A stretch of 10,058 bases of DNA from Nautiliaceae bacterium (GTDB lineage Bacteria > Campylobacterota > Campylobacteria > Campylobacterales > Nautiliaceae): NCBI GenBank assembly GCA_027035735.1, contig JALVUH010000049.1:1-10058 (forward strand), in the 5' to 3' direction. The first letter of the stretch is position 1. Every line of letters starts with the position of its first letter. Both the position numbers and the translations under genes were made by a program. The notes under the pieces were generated by a model. That model did not search any database. It saw only the letters and a list, made by a program, of their open reading frames with translations, and was not told where the DNA came from. Below, one piece after another: positions 1 through 7,058 of this stretch.

Positions 1-123
1 CACATTGAAAGTATTTGTAATATTAATAGGGGTTAAATTTTTTACATTTTTGCAAGTTACAAATTCTTTTATTTCATAAGAAAAAGATAATGCGACTAAT
101 AAAAAGATAATTAATTTTTTCAT
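1..123 (-). CDS. Exported protein of unknown function, N-terminal 41 residues only (runs off the window)
   Basis: This gene is open in frame to the window edge. It starts with ATG one base after the dtd stop codon and has a strong GGAGG ribosome site at 130-134, inside the 3' end of dtd, so it is the next gene of the minus-strand operon. The first residues, MKKLIIFLLVALSFSYE, look like a signal peptide: a short basic end, then about 12 hydrophobic residues, with likely cleavage near residues 15-17. The mature part begins around EIKEFVTCKNV and continues with KNLTPINITNTF. The pattern of a cysteine followed by 'V-K-N-x-x-P-I' loosely recalls DUF2914-type periplasmic proteins, but the visible stretch is too short to rely on. 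Function is unknown. The start and the export signal are well supported; the family is a guess. Confidence 0.72.
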   Translation of the reverse strand, partial: MKKLIIFLLVALSFSYEIKEFVTCKNVKNLTPINITNTFNV

Positions 124-124
124 T

Positions 125-550
125 TTAAACCTCCAAAATTATTGTTACAGGTCCATCATTGATTAAATTAACTTTCATATCAGCTCCGAATATTCCAGCT
201 TTTGTAGGTAAAATATTATTCATTTTTTTTAGCATCTTTTCATACATCTCTTTTGCTTCATTTGGTGGCATTGAATTTTGAAAATTTGGCCGAGTTCCTT
301 TTTTGGTAATAGCTGGGATTGTAAAATTTGGAATAAGCAAAATTTCTCCATTAATATCAAGAACAGATTTTGAAAATTTATCTTCAAATATCCTCATATT
401 AATAATTTTTTTTATCATTTTACTTAATTTTTCATCATTATCTTCTTTTTCAAAACCGATTAAAACAACTAAACCTTTTTTTATTTCATTTATTAATTTT
501 CCATCTACTTTTACATTTGCTTCAATTACTCTTTGAATTACTGCTTTCAT
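125..550 (-). CDS. dtd: D-aminoacyl-tRNA deacylase (DTD)
   Basis: DTD hydrolyses D-amino acids, and glycine, wrongly attached to tRNA, and works in the cytoplasm as a homodimer. The 141-residue length is near the usual ~145. The start MKAVIQRV, the segment GTRPNF (85-90) and the terminal NDGPVT (131-136, containing the Gly-cisPro pair at 133-134 that excludes L-amino acids) identify the family. The usual (S/P)QFTL motif appears as PNFTI at 74-78: the key threonine is present at T77, but the glutamine before it is asparagine. The loop after RIFED (54-58) looks about three residues shorter than in typical members. The ATG has GGAG at 558-561 with a 7-base spacer and lies inside the hemH 3' end (29-base overlap), so translation is probably coupled to hemH. 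Confidence 0.93.
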   Translation of the reverse strand: MKAVIQRVIEANVKVDGKLINEIKKGLVVLIGFEKEDNDEKLSKMIKKIINMRIFEDKFSKSVLDINGEILLIPNFTIPAITKKGTRPNFQNSMPPNEAKEMYEKMLKKMNNILPTKAGIFGADMKVNLINDGPVTIILEV

Positions 551-1403
551 TTACAAGCTCCACTAAAAATTTTGCTGTTTTTTCACTATCATTTGGACAA
601 TCTACTACTTTGTAATTTTTTATACCAACTTCATCTGCTAAATGTTTATATTCAACCTTTAATTCTAAATCTGTTTCAGAGTTATCTATCATAAAAGAGA
701 TTGGATAAATTAAAACATTTTCATTTTTATATTTTTTAAGCTCTTCATTAAGATAGGGTTGTAGCCACTCACTAAATCCAAATCTTGATTGAAAAGCTAA
801 ACTTATGGATTTAAACTCAGGCAATAGTTTTTTTAAAATTTCTACATGCTCTTTTACTTGAGATTCGTATAAATCACCTTTTTTTATCATTTTTTTTGGA
901 AGTCCATGAGCTGAAAATATTAAATGCCACTTATTAGGATTATCAATTGAATTTAAGATATTTTCTTTTATAATTTCATTAAATTGAGGGTGTTTATAAA
1001 AAGGTTTTATTATTTTTGCATTTATATTAAGCTCTTTAAGTTCATCAAGTGAACTTTCATAAGTTGTAAAAGAATAGTGAGGATAAAGAGGTAAAAATAT
1101 AATCTCTTCATCTTCAATAACATCTTTTAAATGGGGTTTTGTATATCTAAAAGCATATGTAGTTTTTTTGCCACTTATTTTTTCCATTTTTTTAGCAAGA
1201 CTCTCAGTTATGTCATAAATTCTACTTCCACCAATTTTTTCATAATTTTTCCAAACTTTTTTATATCTTAAATTTGAAATAAGAGGTGCTAAAAAATATC
1301 TTATTGGAGAAGAAATTATTCTTTTGTCCATAAACATATTGTATAAAAATTCTTTTAATTCTTCTTCACTCCTAGCTCCTCCCATATTGTGTAAAACTAT
1401 CAT
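522..1403 (-). CDS. hemH: Ferrochelatase
   Basis: This enzyme inserts ferrous iron into a porphyrin, the last or near-last step of haem synthesis. The 293 residues are slightly shorter than the usual 310-320, mainly because both ends are compact. Visible family marks are the N-terminal LHNMGG (4-9), PLYPHYS (105-111), SAHGLP (164-169, with H166 as the conserved metal or proton-handling histidine), QSRFG (205-209), and ISFMIDNSETDLELKVEY (235-252), where E243 is the conserved acidic residue. The 'IDNSET' version, in place of SDHxET of many other bacteria, fits what I recall of Campylobacterota enzymes. The start ATG overlaps the ribBA stop as ATGA, with GGAG at 1409-1412 five bases upstream. 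Protoporphyrin or coproporphyrin use cannot be told from the sequence, although the lineage normally uses protoporphyrin. Confidence 0.94.
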   Translation of the reverse strand: MIVLHNMGGARSEEELKEFLYNMFMDKRIISSPIRYFLAPLISNLRYKKVWKNYEKIGGSRIYDITESLAKKMEKISGKKTTYAFRYTKPHLKDVIEDEEIIFLPLYPHYSFTTYESSLDELKELNINAKIIKPFYKHPQFNEIIKENILNSIDNPNKWHLIFSAHGLPKKMIKKGDLYESQVKEHVEILKKLLPEFKSISLAFQSRFGFSEWLQPYLNEELKKYKNENVLIYPISFMIDNSETDLELKVEYKHLADEVGIKNYKVVDCPNDSEKTAKFLVELVNESSNSKSN

Positions 1404-2413
1404 TGTATCTCCAAATAGTTATTGATTTCTATACCAAAGCCTTTAAGTGCATTAAATTCGCTTTTGTGATTTGAGAGTAGATTTAATTTTTTAATTCCTA
1501 GTTTTTTAAGTATTTGAGCTCCTATCCCAAATTCTTTATTATCTTTTGAATTTGAGTCAATAAAAATAATAGCACCTGTATTATATTTTATAAATTCAAG
1601 CACTTTTTTATACTCTTTCATTTTTTCATCATCAAGCAGAAAATCTACATTTTTTGTTACTTTATAAAATTTAACATTTGTATGCTCTTTAGCTCTATTT
1701 ACTAAAGCATAATGAGTTTGGTTTAGATGGTCTTTAAAAGTATATTTTTCAAATTCAACTCCATCAAGAGTTATTTTTTCTTTTTTTTCAATATTTACAA
1801 GACTTTCAAATTGAAGTCTATATTCTACTATATCAGAGATATAAACTACAGCTAAATTATGCTCTTTTGCAAATTTAGCTAAATCTTTTCTTCTTGCCAT
1901 TGTTCCATCTTCATTCATTATTTCACATATTACAGCTACTGGATAGACTCCTGCAAGTTTACATATGTCAACACTTCCTTCTGTATGACCGGTTCTAACG
2001 AGTACTCCTCCTTCTTTTGCAATCAAAGGAAATATATGCCCAGGACGAACGAAATCATCAGGTTTACTTGTAGGTGAGCTTAATTTTTTTATAGTTAAAT
2101 CTCTCTCATATGCACTAATTCCGGTTTTGCATTCCTTTGCATCTACACTAATAGTAAAAGCGGTTGAGAAACTTTCGCTATTTTGAGGCACCATTGGATT
2201 TAAATCAAGTTTTTTTGCTATATCTTTTGTTAAGCTAACACAAATAAGTCCTTTTCCTTTGCTTGCTAAAAAATTTACTTTTTCTGGAGTTGAAAAAACT
2301 CCTGCATATACTAAATCTCCTTCATTTTCTCTATCTTCATCGTCTATCATTATGATAATGTTTCCTTTTTGTATCTCTTCAATTGCTTTTTTAACCCTTT
2401 CTATTGCACTCAA
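1400..2413 (-). CDS. ribBA: 3,4-dihydroxy-2-butanone 4-phosphate synthase with a degenerate GTP cyclohydrolase II-like C-terminal domain
   Basis: The N-terminal domain (about 1-203) converts ribulose 5-phosphate to formate and the four-carbon riboflavin precursor. It is intact: DDEDRENEGD (24-33) supplies the Mg/substrate acidic residues, with RPGHIFPL (123-130) and RTGHTEGSVD (140-149). The C-terminal part (about 206-337) keeps the end of GTP cyclohydrolase II (GIGAQILKKLGIKKLNLLSN, 296-315; KGFGIEI, 324-330). It contains no cysteine at all, so the three zinc ligands are missing, and the catalytic Gly-Arg-Gly region is not recognisable. It is therefore probably a RibB enzyme and not bifunctional; a separate RibA should exist elsewhere. 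The start is TTG, overlapping the cinA stop by 4 bases, with AAAGGA six bases upstream. The next methionine, at residue 22, would cut into the domain, so TTG is preferred. Confidence 0.92.
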   Translation of the reverse strand: MSAIERVKKAIEEIQKGNIIIMIDDEDRENEGDLVYAGVFSTPEKVNFLASKGKGLICVSLTKDIAKKLDLNPMVPQNSESFSTAFTISVDAKECKTGISAYERDLTIKKLSSPTSKPDDFVRPGHIFPLIAKEGGVLVRTGHTEGSVDICKLAGVYPVAVICEIMNEDGTMARRKDLAKFAKEHNLAVVYISDIVEYRLQFESLVNIEKKEKITLDGVEFEKYTFKDHLNQTHYALVNRAKEHTNVKFYKVTKNVDFLLDDEKMKEYKKVLEFIKYNTGAIIFIDSNSKDNKEFGIGAQILKKLGIKKLNLLSNHKSEFNALKGFGIEINNYLEIQ

Positions 2414-3426
2414 TAAATATCCTTTGTATAAAGTTTTGCAAAATTTATAAACATTCTAATTCCATTCATCATAGCTTGATATTGTATATAATTTCTATCA
2501 CCTCTAAATAGATGATGCTCTACTTTTAACTCTTTTTCATTTGCTACTCCTATATACACTGTACCTACAGGTTTTTCTTTAGTTCCACCAGTTGGTCCTG
2601 CTATACCGCTTACTGCAATAGCATAATTGGCTTTTGCTATTTCAATAGCTCCAAGTAACATCTCTTTTACTGTCTGCTCACTAACTGCTCCATATCTTTT
2701 TAATGTATCCTGACTCACACCCAGCCATTCGTGTTTTATTCTGTTTGCATATGTTACTACACTACCATCAAAAATATTGCTACTTCCAGAATATTTAGTT
2801 AGAGTTGAAGCTATAAGCCCTCCTGTACAGCTCTCAGCAAATGTAATTTTTTTAGGTGGTAATGTTTTTATAATGTGCTCAAAAATGTTTCCAAAAATAG
2901 TAAAAGGGATTGCATTTAATATCTCTTTTTTTATTTTACTTTCAAGTGGCTCTGTGTAAATTTCTAAAAATCCACCTTCATTTTCAATCAATGTATAATC
3001 AATTTTTCTAGGATTTAGTATAGGGTCAATAAACATTTTGGTTGTATCTTTATCCATATTAAAAATGTTAATAAGTTCATATTCAGGAGTGATTATAAAA
3101 ATTTCAGGGACCTCTTTTTCTAATAAAATAACATTTACTTCATATCCATTTATCTTTACTAAAAAACTATTTTTTGAATATTTTGCATCTTCAGGTACTA
3201 ATTGATTTTCTTTAATTATTGGATTTTTATTTAAAATAGTAGATATTATTCTAGTTACAAGTGGATATGTTTGAGAGTTTGTAACAATTAATGTATCTTC
3301 TTTTGGAGTAAATGAAATATCAAATGAGTTTAAATATTCTAACTTATCATATTTTATATATCTAAAAAGCTCATTTTTTAATTCATCTCTAAATTTCCAC
3401 TCTTTGCCTATAAACATTACTTTCAT
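2410..3426 (-). CDS. cinA: CinA-like protein: NMN amidohydrolase (PncC) domain behind a diverged MoCF-like domain
   Basis: The C-terminal domain (about 178-330) is a clear CinA/PncC nicotinamide-nucleotide amidase, which deamidates NMN to nicotinate mononucleotide in NAD recycling. Its marks are ESCTGG (198-203, S199 being the catalytic serine), VTYANRIKHEWLGV (224-237) and SGIAGPTGGTKEKPVGTV (273-290). The first ~165 residues sit where CinA proteins carry a MoaB/MogA-like COG1058 domain. Here the GGLGPTxDD signature is replaced by TNSQTYPLVT (49-58), and only the general alternation LIV-x..., FLVKINGYEVNVIL, VPEIFII remains, so the ADP-ribose pyrophosphatase activity of some CinA proteins is doubtful. 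The start ATG has AAAGGAG five bases upstream. This is the first gene of the minus-strand operon, read from the divergent promoter beside ppk2. The link to competence in the name is historical. Confidence 0.88.
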   Translation of the reverse strand: MKVMFIGKEWKFRDELKNELFRYIKYDKLEYLNSFDISFTPKEDTLIVTNSQTYPLVTRIISTILNKNPIIKENQLVPEDAKYSKNSFLVKINGYEVNVILLEKEVPEIFIITPEYELINIFNMDKDTTKMFIDPILNPRKIDYTLIENEGGFLEIYTEPLESKIKKEILNAIPFTIFGNIFEHIIKTLPPKKITFAESCTGGLIASTLTKYSGSSNIFDGSVVTYANRIKHEWLGVSQDTLKRYGAVSEQTVKEMLLGAIEIAKANYAIAVSGIAGPTGGTKEKPVGTVYIGVANEKELKVEHHLFRGDRNYIQYQAMMNGIRMFINFAKLYTKDIY

Positions 3427-3440
3427 ATTAACTCCTTTAT

Positions 3441-3457
3441 GTTATAATTATTATAAC
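3441..3457. promoter_or_regulatory. Perfect 17-base palindrome containing back-to-back -10 boxes of a divergent promoter
   Basis: GTTATAAT-T-ATTATAAC has two perfect 8-base arms around one base, in the middle of the 47-base space between the divergent cinA and ppk2 starts. On the plus strand TGTTATAAT (3440-3448) is an extended -10 box, placing the ppk2 start site near 3455 and its ATG about 20 bases later. On the minus strand TATAAT (3455 back to 3450) would start cinA transcription near 3443, with the ATG at 3426. The symmetry could come just from the two TATAAT elements, or it could be an operator. No convincing -35 box is visible, as is common in Campylobacterota. Transcription starts are inferred. 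Confidence 0.68.
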
Positions 3458-3473
3458 CAAAAAAGGAGCTAAA

Positions 3474-4277
3474 ATGAATGTAGATATTAAAAAACTTCCG
3501 GAATATTCTCTTCCAAAAGATAAAGTATTTAAAAAAAATGGTAAGTTTAAAAATAAATTCTATCAAAAAGAACTTTTAAAACTTCAAATAGAGCTTGTAA
3601 AACTTCAAACATGGATAAAAAATAATAATATCAGGTTTTTATCTATATTTGAAGGTGTCGATACTGCGGGAAAAGATGGAACAATAAAGAGAATTTTGGA
3701 ATATTTAAATCCAAGATTTGCAAGAAGCGTGGCACTTGACAAACCTACCGAAAAAGAAAAAACACAATGGTATTTTCAAAGATATGTGCCGCATTTCCCA
3801 GCTGGTGGTGAAATGGTACTTTTTAATAGAAGCTGGTATAATAGAGCTGGAGTTGAGATGGTTTTTCATTTCTGCACCAAAGAAGATTATCTTAAATTTA
3901 TGAGACAATGTCCTAGATTTGAAGAGATGATAGTTGATGATGGGATTAAATTTTTTAAATTTTATCTGCAAATTTCAAAAGAAGAGATGTATAAACGCCT
4001 TAAAAAAAGAGAAACTGACCCACTTAAAAAATGGAAACTCTCTACACTTGATTGGAAAAGCTATGAACATTATGATGAATATCAAAAATTAAAAGAGGAT
4101 ATGTTTGCAGCGACTTCTACTCCTTATGCACCATGGATTGAGGTAGATGCAAATGATAAAAAAAGAGCAAGAATAAATGTAATTAGATACATTTTATCTC
4201 AATTTGATTATGATAATAAAGCGGATGATTTTTTTGCTGATCCAAATATTGTAAAAGTTATATCTCTAATAGAATAA
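3474..4277 (+). CDS. ppk2: Polyphosphate kinase 2 family, single-domain (class I-like) polyphosphate:nucleotide phosphotransferase
   Basis: PPK2 enzymes transfer phosphate between inorganic polyphosphate and nucleoside diphosphates, typically making GTP or ATP from polyphosphate in the cytoplasm. The 267-residue length matches a one-domain member. Visible features are a basic N-terminal segment, Walker A GVDTAGKDG (61-69), the Walker B region LFNRSWYNRAGVE (116-128), and the basic lid KRLKKRETDPLKKWKLS (174-190) followed by W194 and Y197 of the usual DWxxY segment. SWYNRAGVE points to the class I-type subfamily rather than the SHYEDVL subfamily. The Walker B aspartate I would expect just before the RSWYNR motif is asparagine (N118). 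The start ATG has AAGGAG at 3463-3468 with a 5-base spacer. It is transcribed from the divergent promoter shared with cinA. Preference for ADP or GDP cannot be read from the sequence. Confidence 0.93.
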   Translation: MNVDIKKLPEYSLPKDKVFKKNGKFKNKFYQKELLKLQIELVKLQTWIKNNNIRFLSIFEGVDTAGKDGTIKRILEYLNPRFARSVALDKPTEKEKTQWYFQRYVPHFPAGGEMVLFNRSWYNRAGVEMVFHFCTKEDYLKFMRQCPRFEEMIVDDGIKFFKFYLQISKEEMYKRLKKRETDPLKKWKLSTLDWKSYEHYDEYQKLKEDMFAATSTPYAPWIEVDANDKKRARINVIRYILSQFDYDNKADDFFADPNIVKVISLIE

Positions 4278-4279
4278 TT

Positions 4280-4288
4280 TGATATAAT
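4280..4288 (+). promoter_or_regulatory. Extended -10 promoter element upstream of ileS
   Basis: TGATATAAT lies in the 33-base gap between ppk2 and ileS and is a perfect TGnTATAAT extended -10 box, preceded by TT, as in the TTTGnTATAAT form typical of Campylobacterota housekeeping promoters. No good -35 hexamer is seen. Transcription would start near 4295, giving a leader of only about 16 bases, with ribosome site AAGGA at 4299-4303. This leaves no room for a T-box or attenuator. There is no visible terminator after ppk2, so readthrough from ppk2 may add to ileS expression. Confidence 0.7.
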
Positions 4289-4310
4289 ATCACGCAAAAA
4301 GGACTTTTTG

Positions 4311-7058
4311 ATGGATTATAAAGATACTCTTTTGCTTCCAAAGACTACATTTCCAATGCGCGGGAATTTACCTCAGAATGAGCCAAAAAGATATGCTAAA
4401 TGGTTTGATGAAAATGTTTATGAAAGAATGAAAAAGAATAGAAAAGGAAATGATAGATTTAATCTTCATGATGGTCCTCCTTATGCAAATGGACATATCC
4501 ATATAGGACATGCATTAAATAAAATCTTAAAAGATATTATTAATAAATTTTATTATTTCCAAGGCTTTGATATTAGATATGTTCCGGGTTGGGATTGTCA
4601 TGGACTTCCAATTGAACAACAAGTTGAAAAGAAAATTGGAAGAGAAAAAAAAGAAAAACTTCCTAAAACTAAAATTAGAGAGTTATGTAGAGAGCATGCT
4701 GCTAAATTTATAGAAATTCAAAAAGAAGAATTTAAGTCTTTAGGAGTTATAGGAGATTGGGATAATCCTTATAAAACTATGGATTTTGAATTTGAAGCAG
4801 ATATTTATAAGGCCTTAACTGAAATAGCAAAAAAAGGTTTATTAATTGAGAGAAGTAAGCCTGTATTTTGGTGTATGCATGATAAAACTGCTCTTGCTGA
4901 AGCTGAGGTTGAGTATGAAGAGAAGGAAGATTATTCTATTTATGTAGCTTTTCCTTTAACTAAAGAAGCAAATAAAGCTCTTGGCACAAAACATGCAAAA
5001 ATAATTATTTGGACTACTACTCCTTGGACACTTCCAGCAAATATGGGTATAGCTTTAAATCCTGAAGTTAAATATGTATTAACAAGTGATAATTTTATAG
5101 TAGCAAAACCTCTATATGATAAATTAAAAGAAGAGGGAGTTGTAAAAGGAGAAATAGTTAAAGAGTTTGATCCAAAAGAACTTGAAGGTTTAAAAGCTGT
5201 AAATCCTTTAAATAATAGACTCTCAATCATTCTTCTTGGTGAACATGTAACTATGGATGGTGGAACAGGATGTGTTCATACAGCTCCAGGTCATGGTGAA
5301 GAAGATTATAGAGTATGGCTAAGATATGGATATGAAGAGATTATACAACCTGTAGATAATGAAGGTAAATATTCAAAACTTGTAGAAACAGAAAAACTTT
5401 TGGGTGAGAATTCAAGTGAATTTGTTGGAATGCATATTTTTGAAGCAAATGATAAAATTTTAGAATTACTTGGTGAAAATTTAATAAAATCTTCTAAATT
5501 TACTCATAGTTATCCTCATTGCTGGAGATGTCATAATCCTGTGATTTTTAGGGCAACTAAACAATTTTTTATAGCAATGGATAAAGAATTTAGTGGAGAT
5601 ACTCTAAGAAATAAGGCTCTAAAAGAGATTGAAGGAGTTGAATTTACACCTGAGAGTGGAAGAAACAGATTAAAAGCAATGGTTAGTAATAGACCAGATT
5701 GGTGTATAAGCCGCCAAAGAGATTGGGGAGTGCCTATTGCATTTTTTAGAGATAAAGAAAGTGGAGAGATTTTACTTGATGAAGATATTTTAGAAAATAT
5801 TTATGAAATTTTTAAACAAAAAGGTGCTGATGCTTGGTATGAAATGAGTATAGAAGAACTACTTCCAGAAAATAAAAAAGATTTAGCACCAAGGCTTGAA
5901 AAAGTTCAAGATATTTTAGATGTGTGGTTTGATAGCGGTTCTACTTGGTTTGCAGTACTTAAATCTCATAGATATGATGCAGGTGAATATCCAGCAAGTA
6001 TGTATCTTGAGGGTAGTGATCAACACAGAGGTTGGTTTCAAAGCTCGCTTCTTGTATCAACTGCAATAGAAGAGAAAGCTCCTTATAAATCAATTCTCAC
6101 CCACGGATTTACGGTAGATGAGAAGGGTGAGAAGATGAGTAAGAGCAAAGGAAATGTAGTTGCACCTCAAGAAGTTAGCAAAAAATTTGGAACAGAGATT
6201 TTAAGACTTTGGGTAGCTACGAGTGATTATACAGGAGATATTAAAATTAGCGATAATATCTTAAAACAAGTTGCAGAGCAATATAGAAAAATTAGAAATA
6301 CTATTAGATTTTTACTTGCAAATGTAAATGATTTAGATGAAATTAAATTAACTAATCCATCAATGATTGATAAATGGATTTTAAGTAGAGCCAAAGAAGT
6401 ATTTGATGAGGTGGTTTATAACTTTTCTAAATATGATTTTGCAAAAGCAATGCAGATATTAAATAATTTTATTGTTACTGAACTTAGTGCAATTTATCTT
6501 GATGTTTGTAAAGATAGATTATATTGTGAAGCAAAAGACTCAGAAAAAAGAAGAAATTCTCAATCTGTAATGGCTGTAATTGCAAAAGAGTTAATGAGTA
6601 TTTTAGCACCAGTGCTAACTTACACAATGGATGAAGCAGTTGAACATGCACCAAAAGTTATAAAAGAAGATGCAAAAGATATTTTTGACTTTGTATATAC
6701 TCCGCTATCACCTATAGAAAATCCAATTGATGAAGAGGTGCTTGAAATTAGAAGAAGATTTTATGAAATTGTTGATAGACTTAAAAAAGAAAAAGTTATA
6801 AAAGATACGCTTGAGCTTGCAATTGAGACAAATTATGATAAATTATTAAAAGATGAAATGGCAGAATTTTTTAATGTAAGTATTTTATGTGATAATATTG
6901 AAGGTGAAACATTAGATGAATTTCATGTGGGTGAAGATGAAAGATTTGTAGTAAAAATTAAAAAATCTCCTCTACACAAATGCCCAAGATGTTGGAGATA
7001 TTTAAGTGAAGCTGAAAATGAACTTTGTAATAGATGTAAAGAGGTAATAGGTGGATAA
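4311..7058 (+). CDS. ileS: Isoleucyl-tRNA synthetase
   Basis: This class I synthetase charges tRNA-Ile. With the ATG start it has 915 residues, close to other bacterial enzymes. Domains in order: the catalytic start with HIGH (64-67) within GPPYANGHIHIGH; the CP1 editing domain with WTTTPWT (234-240) and GTGCVHTAPGHGEED (318-332, D332 being the editing aspartate); SDQHRGW (569-575); KMSKS (608-612); the helical anticodon-binding region; and a C-terminal zinc finger with cysteines 891, 894, 906 and 909 (CPRC...CNRC). All key residues are present, so both charging and editing should work. The ATG at 4311 is chosen over an in-frame TTG three bases earlier, because AAGGA at 4299-4303 is 7 bases from the ATG but only 4 from the TTG. 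The 3' end overlaps the next small gene by 8 bases. Confidence 0.97.
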   Translation: MDYKDTLLLPKTTFPMRGNLPQNEPKRYAKWFDENVYERMKKNRKGNDRFNLHDGPPYANGHIHIGHALNKILKDIINKFYYFQGFDIRYVPGWDCHGLPIEQQVEKKIGREKKEKLPKTKIRELCREHAAKFIEIQKEEFKSLGVIGDWDNPYKTMDFEFEADIYKALTEIAKKGLLIERSKPVFWCMHDKTALAEAEVEYEEKEDYSIYVAFPLTKEANKALGTKHAKIIIWTTTPWTLPANMGIALNPEVKYVLTSDNFIVAKPLYDKLKEEGVVKGEIVKEFDPKELEGLKAVNPLNNRLSIILLGEHVTMDGGTGCVHTAPGHGEEDYRVWLRYGYEEIIQPVDNEGKYSKLVETEKLLGENSSEFVGMHIFEANDKILELLGENLIKSSKFTHSYPHCWRCHNPVIFRATKQFFIAMDKEFSGDTLRNKALKEIEGVEFTPESGRNRLKAMVSNRPDWCISRQRDWGVPIAFFRDKESGEILLDEDILENIYEIFKQKGADAWYEMSIEELLPENKKDLAPRLEKVQDILDVWFDSGSTWFAVLKSHRYDAGEYPASMYLEGSDQHRGWFQSSLLVSTAIEEKAPYKSILTHGFTVDEKGEKMSKSKGNVVAPQEVSKKFGTEILRLWVATSDYTGDIKISDNILKQVAEQYRKIRNTIRFLLANVNDLDEIKLTNPSMIDKWILSRAKEVFDEVVYNFSKYDFAKAMQILNNFIVTELSAIYLDVCKDRLYCEAKDSEKRRNSQSVMAVIAKELMSILAPVLTYTMDEAVEHAPKVIKEDAKDIFDFVYTPLSPIENPIDEEVLEIRRRFYEIVDRLKKEKVIKDTLELAIETNYDKLLKDEMAEFFNVSILCDNIEGETLDEFHVGEDERFVVKIKKSPLHKCPRCWRYLSEAENELCNRCKEVIGG

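Noticed and set aside
222..412. Runs of eight T (A8 on the coding strand) in dtd, and similar runs in hemH, as possible phase-variable tracts
   Set aside because: The runs encode ordinary lysine-rich segments, occur throughout this AT-rich DNA, and lie in housekeeping genes with intact frames. Nothing suggests selected switching.
303..536. 77-codon plus-strand frame opposite dtd with hydrophobic stretches
   Set aside because: The hydrophobicity follows from the lysine-rich dtd read backwards. dtd itself has clear family motifs, so this is a shadow.
3705..3971. 88-codon minus-strand frame opposite ppk2
   Set aside because: It lies wholly inside the well-supported ppk2 gene. Its translation is low-complexity, with phenylalanine and lysine runs as expected from antisense of AT-rich DNA, and there is no convincing ribosome site.
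4308..4310. TTG just before the ileS ATG as an alternative start
   Set aside because: Only 4 bases separate it from AAGGA, against 7 for the ATG at 4311. The ATG is the natural start and the difference is one residue.
4278..4310. Leader-type control (T-box or attenuator) for ileS
   Set aside because: The leader after the -10 box is only about 16 bases with no room for structure, and T-boxes are not expected in this phylum.
4940..5230. 96-codon minus-strand frame opposite the ileS editing domain
   Set aside because: It is the antisense shadow of conserved ileS sequence, with no promoter or ribosome site and no recognisable domain.
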